From NCBI GenBank assembly GCA_946061495.1, contig CAMGSV010000153.1, positions 1-5,994 on the forward strand: a DNA stretch of 5,994 nt, read 5' to 3'. The translations under genes and the position numbers were made by a program. A model generated the notes under the pieces. The model searched no databases. It was not told the DNA's origin and worked only from the letters and a program-made list of their open reading frames with translations. Of this stretch, positions 1 to 5,994 are shown one piece after another. The stretch is from an uncultured Spirochaetales bacterium. GTDB lineage: Bacteria > Spirochaetota > Spirochaetia > Treponematales > Treponemataceae. How positions within the stretch are numbered: the first letter of the stretch is position 1; every line of letters begins with the position of its first letter.

Positions 1-1
1 C

Positions 2-985
2 TTTAACTTTGTGCAGATGAACGAGCGGAAAAGGTGCAACCTGTCGAATCTCAAGTTCCGTAAGGAGGACCGCTGGGCCAACAGCATCAAGGCCATGATC
101 TACGGTTTCACCTCTGGTGGTTTTTCTGTGCCTGGCATGGACATCACCATCTGGTCGGAGATTCTCCCCTCGGCTGGCTTCGGTATAACCACCGCCATGA
201 AGGTTGGCACTGCTTTTGGCATCAAGTCCTTGTGCGGCTGCTCTGAGGTGCAGATGCTGCAAGCCATCGAGCGGGGGAACAAGCTCTTTTTGGGAGCTGG
301 AAATTATGTCGCCGACATTTTTGCCGCCGTGTATGCCCAGCCCAATTCCTGCATCCTTACCGATCATGCCACCAATACCTACGACATTCTGCCCTTCCAG
401 TTCGAGAATATCTCCATCCTCCTCACCGATGCCCGTGTCCCCCGTATTTCTGTCTGGAACGAGGCAACCTTGATGGAGCCGGAGAATGTGCTGCTTTTAG
501 GTGAGCTGAAGGAGCGGAAGAACCATGTCTACGGGGGCTGGCAGTACGAGGAGTCCTCCACGGAGATCAACGAGGTGCTTTCGGTGGTGGACGAGGACAT
601 GGGACGCAGGCTCAAGTGCATCATGCTGGAGCACAAGTATGTGATTTCTGTTGTGGAGGCCCTGCAAAAGCAGGATTTCGCCTCCTTCTGCAAGACGGTG
701 AGCCGTTCCCAGGACATCATGCGGGACTTGTATCTCATTTCGTGTCCTGAAATAGATTGGCTGGTGAAGCGGGTGCAGGACTTTGACATGACCTCCGTGC
801 GGAATCCCAACGGGTGTTCCCGGATTACAGGAAAGGGATTTGGTCGCTGCACCTACACCATCCTTCAGTCAAAGGACGCGGAGCTGTACAAGCAGAAGCT
901 GGTGGAATATGAGCGCATCTTTGGATTCCATCCCTCCTGCTACGACGTGCGGCCTGCTGGCGGGGTTCATCTATGCGACTTCTGA
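2..985 (+). CDS. galK: Galactokinase-family (GHMP) sugar kinase, 5'-truncated by the window edge
   Basis: Members of this family phosphorylate galactose to galactose-1-phosphate with ATP in the cytoplasm (Leloir pathway). The reading frame is open back to base 2 (Phe-Asn-Phe before GTG at 11), so GTG at 11 is probably internal; the first part of the gene, including the expected GRxNLIGEHTDY signature, lies outside. About 328 codons are visible, against about 380-400 for a full enzyme. Landmarks align well with GalK: RWANSIKAMIYGF (about 71-109), the GHMP ATP-binding segment LPSAGFGITTA (164-196), the GNYVADIF segment whose Asp at 314-316 aligns with the catalytic Asp of GNCGIMDQ, and the C-terminal RITGKGFGRC (821-850), equivalent to RMTGGGFGGC. 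Both glycine-rich motifs deviate from consensus, so activity or substrate may differ from classical GalK. The stop overlaps the surE start by 13 bp, implying co-transcription. Confidence 0.82.
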   Translation, partial: FNFVQMNERKRCNLSNLKFRKEDRWANSIKAMIYGFTSGGFSVPGMDITIWSEILPSAGFGITTAMKVGTAFGIKSLCGCSEVQMLQAIERGNKLFLGAGNYVADIFAAVYAQPNSCILTDHATNTYDILPFQFENISILLTDARVPRISVWNEATLMEPENVLLLGELKERKNHVYGGWQYEESSTEINEVLSVVDEDMGRRLKCIMLEHKYVISVVEALQKQDFASFCKTVSRSQDIMRDLYLISCPEIDWLVKRVQDFDMTSVRNPNGCSRITGKGFGRCTYTILQSKDAELYKQKLVEYERIFGFHPSCYDVRPAGGVHLCDF

Positions 986-1716
986 TAACGAATGACGACG
1001 GCATTGAGGGGGCAGGTTTAATTGAGCTGGCCCGCAGCCTCTCGGTAGACCATGAGGTGTGGGTGGTGGCCCCCGACAAGAACCGGTCCGCCATCTCCAA
1101 TGCCATCACCATGAATGACCCCCTCAAAATCTGCAAGAAGAAAGAGCGGTGGTACAGCTGTTCAGGTGCTCCTGTGGACTGTGTCGTCAGCGGCCTCAGA
1201 TGCATCCTTCCCGCACCTCCAGACGCAGTGCTTTCCGGAATCAACAAGGGGGCCAACTTAGGGACCGATGTAGTGTATTCTGGTACCTGTGCCGGCGCCC
1301 GCCAGGCCACCATCTCCGGCTTTCCTGGCATTGCCCTCAGCATAGAGAAGTATCAGGAGAAGGGGCGTTGGAATTTCAAGCCTCTGGCGGATTTCGTCGC
1401 CAAGAACCTGCCCTCACTCATAACCTTGTGTGGGCCAGATGTGTTTGTGAATATAAATGCCCCTTCGGCAGACTCCTATTCAGGCTGGCGGATGACTCGG
1501 CTCTCCCGCCGTACCTACCACAATGCCATCAATACCTTCCGTGCTCCCGATGGATCCACCTACACCTTCTTCAAGGGGGGGCACGTCTCCACCGAGGGTG
1601 ACTCTGACTGTGACTTTGCGGCGGTGGGCCAGGGATTAATTTCCATCAGTCGCATTCATGCTCAGCCGAGAGATGCCGATGATATGAAAGAGAAGGGTTT
1701 AAAATTAAGCCTGTAA
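973..1716 (+). CDS. surE: 5'/3'-nucleotidase SurE
   Basis: SurE is a cytoplasmic, metal-dependent phosphatase that removes phosphate from nucleoside 5'- or 3'-monophosphates and some short polyphosphates. The 247-residue length is typical. The N-terminus MRLLITNDDGIEGAG carries the metal-binding Asp8-Asp9 pair. NRSA at 38-41 supplies the conserved Ser39, and SGINKGANLG at 88-97 supplies the metal ligand Asn91. The family blocks VYSGTCAGARQA (101-112), FVNINAP (158-164) and DFAAVGQGLISISRI (214-228) follow in the usual order. ATG at 973 puts the NDDG motif at its normal N-terminal position. Only a weak G-rich ribosome binding site (around 959-965) precedes it, so translation is probably coupled to the upstream galactokinase-like gene, which it overlaps by 13 bp. 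All expected active-site residues are visible and the gene looks intact. Confidence 0.96.
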   Translation: MRLLITNDDGIEGAGLIELARSLSVDHEVWVVAPDKNRSAISNAITMNDPLKICKKKERWYSCSGAPVDCVVSGLRCILPAPPDAVLSGINKGANLGTDVVYSGTCAGARQATISGFPGIALSIEKYQEKGRWNFKPLADFVAKNLPSLITLCGPDVFVNINAPSADSYSGWRMTRLSRRTYHNAINTFRAPDGSTYTFFKGGHVSTEGDSDCDFAAVGQGLISISRIHAQPRDADDMKEKGLKLSL

Positions 1717-1727
1717 CGGACTTTTTT

Positions 1728-1733
1728 AAGGAT
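1728..1733 (+). promoter_or_regulatory. Ribosome binding site of the TPR gene
   Basis: AAGGAT sits 5 nt before ATG at 1739 in the 22-nt gap after surE. It supports this start and gives the TPR gene its own initiation signal. The overlapping GATAAT resembles a -10 box, but lies too close to the start codon to be read as a promoter. Confidence 0.65.
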
Positions 1734-1738
1734 AATAC

Positions 1739-2446
1739 ATGGACCGAAAGTTGATAGCGCAGGGGTTGCTCCTTTATAAGGCGGCTAAATATACAGAGGC
1801 TTTGAATTTTTTCCAGTCATTGATTCCTAACCAGGGCAATGACCTGGAGGTGACGTATTACATTGGCCTCTGCTACATGAAGCTGAAGCAGTACGAGGAT
1901 GCCTTGCTGTATCTGGAGCAGATTGTAACCTCGATTCCTGGAGACGAGCAGCAGCAGGAGCGGGTTCTCCAGTGCCGTCTCATCTTGGCGGTAATCTATG
2001 CGTCAACCGGCAGGTCTCGTCTGGCTGAGTTCGAGCTGAAAAGCTTGAAGGAAACAGGCTATCAGCCCAGCGCCGTCCATGCTGCCATGGCATATATCTC
2101 ATGGGTGCAGCAGGACTATGACCGGTGTATCCAGCAGTACGAGAAGGTTCTGGAGATGGAGCCGGAGAACATTACCGCACTCAATGGCTTGGGCTACGTG
2201 CTGGCCTGCCTCAACAAGGATCTCACCAGGGCATTGATGCTGTCTAAGCGGGCACTGGACTCCTCCCCTGAATCGGCAGCCTGCCTGGATACACTGGGAT
2301 GGGTGTATTTTAAGCTGGGGCTTCTGGAGGAGGCCGAGAATTTCGTGAAGAAGGCCCTGGACAAGGAAAAACACAACGAAGAAATCATGGAGCACTTGAA
2401 GATGATTCAAGTCAGCCGGGAGAGCTCGGCATTGGGAGGAAAATAA
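1739..2446 (+). CDS. Cytoplasmic tetratricopeptide-repeat (TPR) protein
   Basis: The 235-residue product consists almost wholly of helical TPR units, at roughly residues 3-34, 37-70, 78-110, 112-143, 145-178 and 179-212. The second (EVTYYIGLCYMKLKQYEDALLYLEQI) and the last (ACLDTLGWVYFKLGLLEEAENFVKKAL) are closest to consensus; the third is more divergent. There is no signal peptide, membrane segment or catalytic motif, so it is most likely a cytoplasmic scaffold or adaptor that binds another protein. The short tail (about 213-235) is charged and unstructured-looking. It lies 22 nt after surE, and its TAA shares one base with the ATG of the exported TPR/NHL protein. That coupling suggests matched production of the two TPR proteins. 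The exact partner and pathway cannot be inferred from sequence. Confidence 0.88.
   Translation: MDRKLIAQGLLLYKAAKYTEALNFFQSLIPNQGNDLEVTYYIGLCYMKLKQYEDALLYLEQIVTSIPGDEQQQERVLQCRLILAVIYASTGRSRLAEFELKSLKETGYQPSAVHAAMAYISWVQQDYDRCIQQYEKVLEMEPENITALNGLGYVLACLNKDLTRALMLSKRALDSSPESAACLDTLGWVYFKLGLLEEAENFVKKALDKEKHNEEIMEHLKMIQVSRESSALGGK
2434..2440 (+). promoter_or_regulatory. Ribosome binding site of the exported TPR/NHL gene
   Basis: GGGAGGA lies inside the last codons of the TPR gene, 5 nt before ATG at 2446. It is the strongest Shine-Dalgarno match on the plus strand here and fixes this start, which also yields a good signal peptide. Together with the TAATG stop/start overlap, it indicates translational coupling with a strong independent initiation signal. 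Confidence 0.75.
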
Positions 2447-4497
2447 TGAAAAAGCTACGGTTTGCCTTGGCAGCCTTTTTATCCTTTAGTATTGTATGCA
2501 CCGTTTTTTCCTCTGACTTTGAGTCAGTGTCGGTGGAGACTGCCGACTCCCTCTTTGCCGAGGAGGAATTCCGCCGTGGCGTCCAGTCGTATTACCGTGG
2601 GGCGTATAACGAAGCGGTGCTGCTTTTCGAGAAGGCCCTATCATACCTGCCCTCAGAAAACCTGATTCTGGAGTGGCTGGGCCGCGCCTACTATCACTCC
2701 GGAATGGAGGATGCCGCCCTGCAGCACTGGCAGTTCGCCTCCGACGCTGGCTATGGTGGTATGCTTTTGTCCAACAGGATCGAGATTGTCCGTGACCGCC
2801 GCATCTCTGGCAAGAGTACATTTTCCGAGACCCAGTATGCGGAGGCGGGGAGCTTTCCCGGTGTGGTGAACGGAACCCTTGTCTTCAGCCAGCCAGCCTC
2901 TATCCTTGCCAACAGTGATGGAACCAGTTGGGTTCTGGCCTACGGTTCCAACGAGCTGCTGCTGGTGGACATCAACGGCTTCATCATCAACCGTGTTCGT
3001 GGGCCATTGCAGGGCTTCGACCGTCCCATGGACATCATCAGGAAGAGCGACGGCACCCTGCTGGTGTCGGAGAATGCCGGCGACAGGATTTCTGTGCTGG
3101 ACAGCCGTGGCAACTACCGCGGCACCATCGGTTCCAAGGGCGTGTCCCTGGGGCAGTTTGTAGGTCCCCAGTACTTGGCCTTGGACTCATCCGAGAATCT
3201 CTACGTCACTGACTTTGGAAACGCACGGGTCTCCGTGTTCGACAAGGAAGGCAAGCCCCTGTTCAACTTCGGAAAGAAGGATGGTGCCTTCCCTGGCTTT
3301 TCCGCCCCCACGGGAATCTGTGTGTTCTCTGACATTGTATACGTTGCTGATGCCATCAAGGGAACCATCTATTCCTTTGACCGGGCCGGAAACTACACTG
3401 GAATGCTGGTGCCCGAGAAGACCTTTTCCCGGCCGGAGGCCATGCGGATTAGTGAGGACTATATCATCATCAGTGACGGAAACAGAATTTGCTCCGTTGA
3501 TTTGTCTACCGGCGCTGTCTACGAGAACGGCAGAACCGGCTCCGGTCCCTCCAGAATTATTTGCGCCGCACCCGATGCCAATGGCAACATCATGGCCTCC
3601 GACATCGTGTCCAACGAAATCTACGTCATGTCAAAGATGACAGAGCTGGTGGGTGGTCTCTTTGTGCAGATTGAGCGGGTGAACGCAGACAAGTTCCCCA
3701 ATGTGACCCTGGAGATTAAGGTAGAGAACCGCCAGCGGCAGCCGGTGATGGGGCTCAAGGCGGAGAACTTCTATCTTACGGAGAATGGAATCCCGGTGGC
3801 AAACCAGAAGTTGGAGGGCGCTGCCTTCAGCAACCAGGTGTGCGACATTACGGTGGTTATCGACCGTTCTCTGGAGACCTCCCAGCACAACGAGGCACTG
3901 GAGGCTGCTCTGAAGGAGATTGCGGCTAGCATGGCAGGGAAGGGGACCTTGACGGTTGTTTCTTCCGGTACCGTGCCCTCCATCGAATACACCGGCTCTC
4001 CCGCCGATTTGGGTGACTTTACCGTTGCTGCCCTCAAGACGCCTGTCGCGGAAAATTGCCCCACGGATCTGGCACTCCGTCTGGCAGCAAATGGTCTTAT
4101 TGCTGGCGAGAAGAAGCGGGCAGTGGTGTACCTCACCGGTGCCTCCACCCTGTCCCATGCCTCCTTCCAGACATACGGCTTGTCGGACATGGCTGCCTAC
4201 TACAACAACAACGGGATTTCCCTGTATACGGTGAAGCTGTCCCAGAATGTGCTGCCGGAGGAAATCACCTACATTGCAGAAGCAACTAATGGCGACATCC
4301 AGTTTGTCTACCGCCCCGAGGGATTGAAGAACATCGTTGCTGATGTGGTTTCCCTTCCCAATGGCTCTTACCGACTGTCCTATACCTCATCATTGGACAC
4401 CAACTTTGGCAAGGACTACCTGCCCCTGGAGGCTGAGGCCTACCTGCTGAACCGCTCCGGCAGGGACGAGATTGGCTACTACGCACCCTTGGAGTGA
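2446..4497 (+). CDS. Exported TPR / NHL-propeller / VWFA-like protein
   Basis: A 683-residue protein of unknown function, likely periplasmic or surface-associated. Residues 1-22 form a signal peptide (MKK start, hydrophobic core 6-20, likely SPase I cleavage after VFS-22 or the next Ser). Residues 37-100 hold one to two TPR units (FRRGVQSYYRGAYNEAVLLFEKAL). About 142-398 make six NHL-like blades; blade 2 (DRPMDIIRKSDGTLLVSENAGDRISVLD) and blade 3 (GPQYLALDSSENLYVTDFGNARVSVFD) are clearest, the fifth is weakest. About 403-458 is a beta-rich lead (VTLEIKVENRQRQPVMGLKAENFYLTENG) resembling the segment that precedes VWFA-related domains. About 465-637 resembles a von Willebrand A fold, starting VCDITVVIDRS, but its MIDAS is degenerate (DRSLE at 473-477; LTGAS where LTDG is usual). 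About 638-683 is a beta-rich tail. TPR, propeller and VWFA all suggest protein binding. It is last in the operon. Confidence 0.87.
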   Translation: MKKLRFALAAFLSFSIVCTVFSSDFESVSVETADSLFAEEEFRRGVQSYYRGAYNEAVLLFEKALSYLPSENLILEWLGRAYYHSGMEDAALQHWQFASDAGYGGMLLSNRIEIVRDRRISGKSTFSETQYAEAGSFPGVVNGTLVFSQPASILANSDGTSWVLAYGSNELLLVDINGFIINRVRGPLQGFDRPMDIIRKSDGTLLVSENAGDRISVLDSRGNYRGTIGSKGVSLGQFVGPQYLALDSSENLYVTDFGNARVSVFDKEGKPLFNFGKKDGAFPGFSAPTGICVFSDIVYVADAIKGTIYSFDRAGNYTGMLVPEKTFSRPEAMRISEDYIIISDGNRICSVDLSTGAVYENGRTGSGPSRIICAAPDANGNIMASDIVSNEIYVMSKMTELVGGLFVQIERVNADKFPNVTLEIKVENRQRQPVMGLKAENFYLTENGIPVANQKLEGAAFSNQVCDITVVIDRSLETSQHNEALEAALKEIAASMAGKGTLTVVSSGTVPSIEYTGSPADLGDFTVAALKTPVAENCPTDLALRLAANGLIAGEKKRAVVYLTGASTLSHASFQTYGLSDMAAYYNNNGISLYTVKLSQNVLPEEITYIAEATNGDIQFVYRPEGLKNIVADVVSLPNGSYRLSYTSSLDTNFGKDYLPLEAEAYLLNRSGRDEIGYYAPLE

Positions 4498-4568
4498 TTG
4501 CAGTAGAACTGAGATCTACAGCTGGCTCCATGGGGTTTGCCGACACAAATAGTGTTGCTGATGTTTTC

Positions 4569-4634
4569 CAGTGTGGAACAAAAGGTTTTGCACTGTGAAA
4601 CAAAAGGTTTTGCACTGTGAAACAAAAAGTTTCA
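4569..4634. repeat. Three tandem 22-bp direct repeats between convergent operons
   Basis: Units run 4569-4590, 4591-4612 and 4613-4634 with no spacer. Each has the form CA-x-TGTG-x-AACAAAA followed by GGTTTTG (units 1 and 2) or AGTTTCA (unit 3). Unit 1 differs from unit 2 at two positions (G for C at the third base, G for A at the eighth). Unit 3 matches unit 2 over its first 15 bases, then diverges, creating a perfect inverted repeat with its own left half. The block begins 71 bp after the stop of the exported protein gene and leads directly into the terminator hairpin. No coding frame explains the periodicity, since 22 is not a multiple of three. Confidence 0.92.
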
Positions 4635-4637
4635 CAG
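4615..4637. repeat. Perfect inverted repeat within repeat unit 3 (alternative hairpin)
   Basis: CTGTGAAAC (4615-4623) and GTTTCACAG (4629-4637) are perfect reverse complements around an AAAAA loop. The right arm is shared with the terminator stem at 4623-4661, so the two hairpins cannot form at the same time in one RNA. It could be an alternative RNA fold, a protein-binding palindrome, or a by-product of repeat expansion. Confidence 0.7.
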
Positions 4638-4661
4638 GTAAAACTGCTGTGAAACTTTTTG
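4623..4661. terminator. Bidirectional Rho-independent terminator
   Basis: Bases 4623-4637 and 4647-4661 are perfect 15-nt reverse complements around the 9-nt loop GTAAAACTG. Functionally this reads as a 9-bp stem (GTTTCACAG/CTGTGAAAC) with AAAAA on its left and TTTTT on its right. Transcripts from either strand therefore end the stem with a U5 tract. It lies between convergent genes ending at 4497 (plus) and 4778 (minus), exactly where a shared terminator is expected. The stem is only moderately GC-rich and the T tract is short, so efficiency may be modest. Confidence 0.8.
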
Positions 4662-4777
4662 CAAGGGCGTGACTTCAATGGTACAGAGCCTTGACTTTTC
4701 GGATGCCCTTCAGCCTTCCTTCCACCACTGTTTTCAGGAGAAAATCTCCCTCTTTTCAACTGGCGCAAGATACTGTG

Positions 4778-5548
4778 CTATGATTGCTGTCGGGTAAAGT
4801 GGTGGAAGGTCTTTCCCTCCTCATGGAACACGTGGGTTTTGATGTTGAACACCTTGTCCAGCATTCCCGTCTCAATGACCTGCTGCGGTGTGCCTTCTGC
4901 GTAGAGCTTGCCATGCTCCAGCAGGACGATGTGGTGGGAATGTTCCAGGGCAAGGTTCAGGTCATGGAGCACCATGATGATGGTCTTTCCCTGCCGGTTG
5001 AGGAATTCCACCAAGTCCATCAGCTCCAGCCTGATGTTTATGTCGAGGTAGGTGGTGGGCTCGTCCAGAAAGACGATGTCCGTGTCCTGGGCGAGGGCCA
5101 TGGCGATGAAGGCCCGCTGTCGCTGCCCGCCGGACAATCTGGTGAGGAGGCTGTTCCGCAACTCCTGCAGCTGCACCTGGGCAAGGGCATTTTCCACTGC
5201 TGCCAGATCTCGCTCTGTCAGATGCTGTCCGCACTTCTGGTAGGGATAGCGGCCGTAGGACACCAGTGTCTCCACGGTGATTTCTGGCGGAAAGTTGTTC
5301 TGGTGCAGGAGGGAGATGCGTTTTGCCACCTCCTTGGGCCGCATGGAATGGAGGTCCCGCTTGTCCAGCAGCACCTGCCCCTGCTGGGGAGTCAGGAGGC
5401 GGGCGGCCAGCTTGAGGAGGGTACTCTTGCCGCTGCCGTTGGAGCCCAGGATGGTGGTGATCTTTCCCTTTGGAAAGGTGAGGCTGAAGTCATGGAAGAG
5501 CTGGTGGCGGGAAGGGTAGGCGAACGAGACCTGCTGCAACTCAATCAT
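4778..5548 (-). CDS. ABC importer ATPase, FepC/BtuD type (iron-siderophore, haem or cobalamin family)
   Basis: A complete 256-residue ATPase that would sit on the cytoplasmic face of the inner membrane and drive uptake through the neighbouring permease. The motifs are in order and intact: Walker A GSNGSGKST at 35-43, Q-loop Gln83 (LLHQNN), a YGRYPYQ segment at 98-104 as seen in FepC-type ATPases, signature LSGGQRQR at 138-145, Walker B IVFLDEP at 158-164, D-loop LD at 168-169, and switch His195 (VLHDLN). The frame stays open upstream to an ATG at 5692, but the first 48 residues would be low-complexity sequence inside the permease gene. ATG at 5548 starts directly with the family N-terminus MIELQQVSFAY and has a ribosome binding site. 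It overlaps the permease stop by 8 nt. Family membership is firm; the substrate cannot be told from the ATPase. Confidence 0.94.
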   Translation of the reverse strand: MIELQQVSFAYPSRHQLFHDFSLTFPKGKITTILGSNGSGKSTLLKLAARLLTPQQGQVLLDKRDLHSMRPKEVAKRISLLHQNNFPPEITVETLVSYGRYPYQKCGQHLTERDLAAVENALAQVQLQELRNSLLTRLSGGQRQRAFIAMALAQDTDIVFLDEPTTYLDINIRLELMDLVEFLNRQGKTIIMVLHDLNLALEHSHHIVLLEHGKLYAEGTPQQVIETGMLDKVFNIKTHVFHEEGKTFHHFTRQQS

Positions 5549-5994
5549 TGTGGGTTCTCCTGCTTCTGATGACGAGATAGATGAAGAATGGGCCGCCAGA
5601 AAGTGACAGCAGGATGCCCACCGCCACCTCGTAGGGAGAGAAGACAATGCGGGAGATGAAGTCGCAGAAGGTGACGAAGCCGGCTCCTGCAAAGATGCTG
5701 GCGGGAATCAGCACACGGTGGTCGCTGCCGATGAGGAACCGCAGCGCATGGGGAACGATGAGTCCCACAAAGCCAATGAGTCCTGCAAAGCTGACTGCCG
5801 CTCCTGTCAGCACTGCCGCCGTTGCGATCAGCAGGAAGCGGGTGGTGGCCACGGCCATACCCAGGGCTTTCGCAGCATTGGAGCCCAGTGCGATGATGTT
5901 CATCTCACGGCGGAGCAGCAAGGCCATCGCAAGGCCACAGACGATGTATAGTATAGCAAACTGCAGGCTGTCCATGGTGACAGAACTGAGGCCG
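5541..5994 (-). CDS. FecCD/BtuC-type ABC importer permease, C-terminal part
   Basis: Inner-membrane channel subunit for the ATPase encoded next to it. The frame is open to the window edge (Gly-Leu-Ser-Ser-Val-Thr before Met at 5975), so that Met is internal. About 150 of the usual 320-350 residues are present. Counting from Met 5975, hydrophobic segments lie at about 5-21, 47-64, 88-108 and 117-136. Family blocks are clear: MNIIALGSNAAKALG (25-39), GLIGFVGLIVPHALR (65-79) with GSDHR just after, and GILLSLSGGPFFIYLV (120-135). The VGLIVPH region corresponds to the part of BtuC that contacts its ATPase. The preceding SSVT matches the end of the family's GSL-type block. The stop overlaps the ATPase start by 8 nt, so the two are one operon. 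The substrate-binding protein is probably encoded further right. Confidence 0.93.
   Translation of the reverse strand, partial: GLSSVTMDSLQFAILYIVCGLAMALLLRREMNIIALGSNAAKALGMAVATTRFLLIATAAVLTGAAVSFAGLIGFVGLIVPHALRFLIGSDHRVLIPASIFAGAGFVTFCDFISRIVFSPYEVAVGILLSLSGGPFFIYLVIRSRRTHND
5555..5561 (-). promoter_or_regulatory. Ribosome binding site that fixes the ATPase start
   Basis: On the minus strand AGGAGAA reads from 5561 to 5555, about 6-7 nt before ATG at 5548. It lies within the last codons of the permease gene and favours this start over the upstream in-frame ATG at 5692. Confidence 0.72.

Noticed and set aside
1731..1736. GATAAT as a -10 promoter box for the TPR gene
   Set aside because: It overlaps the ribosome binding site, is 2 nt from the start codon, and has no good -35 element about 17 bp upstream.
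2497..2499. Lipoprotein Cys at residue 18 of the exported protein
   Set aside because: The preceding residues Ser-Ile-Val do not fit even the relaxed spirochaetal lipobox, which needs a small residue just before Cys. SPase I cleavage after VFS is the better reading.
3631..4190. Minus-strand open frames of 139 and 175 codons opposite the exported protein gene
   Set aside because: They overlap each other and a clear plus-strand gene, and show no domain or signal. The same holds for the minus-strand frames at 529-852, 825-1343 and 2099-2410.
4569..4634. A small CRISPR array
   Set aside because: The units are contiguous with no spacers and only 22 bp long, and no cas gene is present.
4569..4661. 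Integron attC recombination site
   Set aside because: The palindromic form prompted the idea, but the paired core sites with consensus GTTRRRY/RYYYAAC in the proper arrangement are not evident and there are no cassette-like genes.
4286..4768. Minus-strand 160-codon frame spanning the intergenic region
   Set aside because: It runs through the tandem repeats and terminator and into the 3' end of the plus-strand gene, with no recognisable protein features.
4784..5569. A 261-codon plus-strand open frame opposite the ATPase gene
   Set aside because: It lies wholly antisense to a gene with every ABC ATPase motif. Its translation has no recognisable domain and no good ribosome binding site, so it is a product of GC-rich codon use on the other strand.
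5549..5692. A 48-residue N-terminal extension of the ATPase from ATG at 5692
   Set aside because: The extension is Ser/Ala-rich, is read out of frame within the permease gene and has no counterpart in the family. The start at 5548 has a ribosome binding site and begins with the family N-terminus.

Overview
The window looks like a stretch of spirochaete chromosome, most probably from the genus Treponema or a close relative, with moderately high GC. This rests on protein style: an aberrant galactokinase-like protein, a SurE nucleotidase, and a soluble TPR protein next to an exported TPR/NHL-propeller protein. It is inference, because no rRNA or other direct phylogenetic marker is present.

Plus strand, 2-4497: four tightly packed genes that read as one operon. 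They are the 3' part of a galactokinase-family gene (open at the left edge), surE (13-bp overlap), a cytoplasmic TPR protein (22-bp gap, clear ribosome binding site), and a 683-residue exported protein (1-nt overlap, strong ribosome binding site). The last protein carries a signal peptide, a TPR unit, a six-bladed NHL-type propeller and a VWFA-like C-terminus whose metal site is degenerate. The operon's promoter must lie to the left of the window. The two TPR proteins are translationally coupled, suggesting linked roles on the two sides of the inner membrane, but their function cannot be read from sequence.

Intergenic, 4498-4777: this gap separates two convergent transcription units and has no credible gene. 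It holds three tandem 22-bp repeats running straight into a long A/T-flanked inverted repeat. The hairpin has the form of a bidirectional Rho-independent terminator serving both operons. The repeat arms allow alternative, mutually exclusive pairings.

Minus strand, 5994-4778: the 3' part of a FecCD/BtuC-type permease gene (open at the right edge) overlaps by 8 nt a complete FepC/BtuD-type ATPase gene. Together they are the inner-membrane part of an ABC importer for iron-siderophore, haem, cobalamin or a similar compound. The substrate-binding protein is not in the window and would be expected beyond the right edge.

I see no mobile element, CRISPR array, tRNA or rRNA. The least ordinary items are the repeat/terminator structure, the altered nucleotide-binding motifs of the galactokinase-like protein, and the domain layout of the exported TPR/NHL/VWFA protein.
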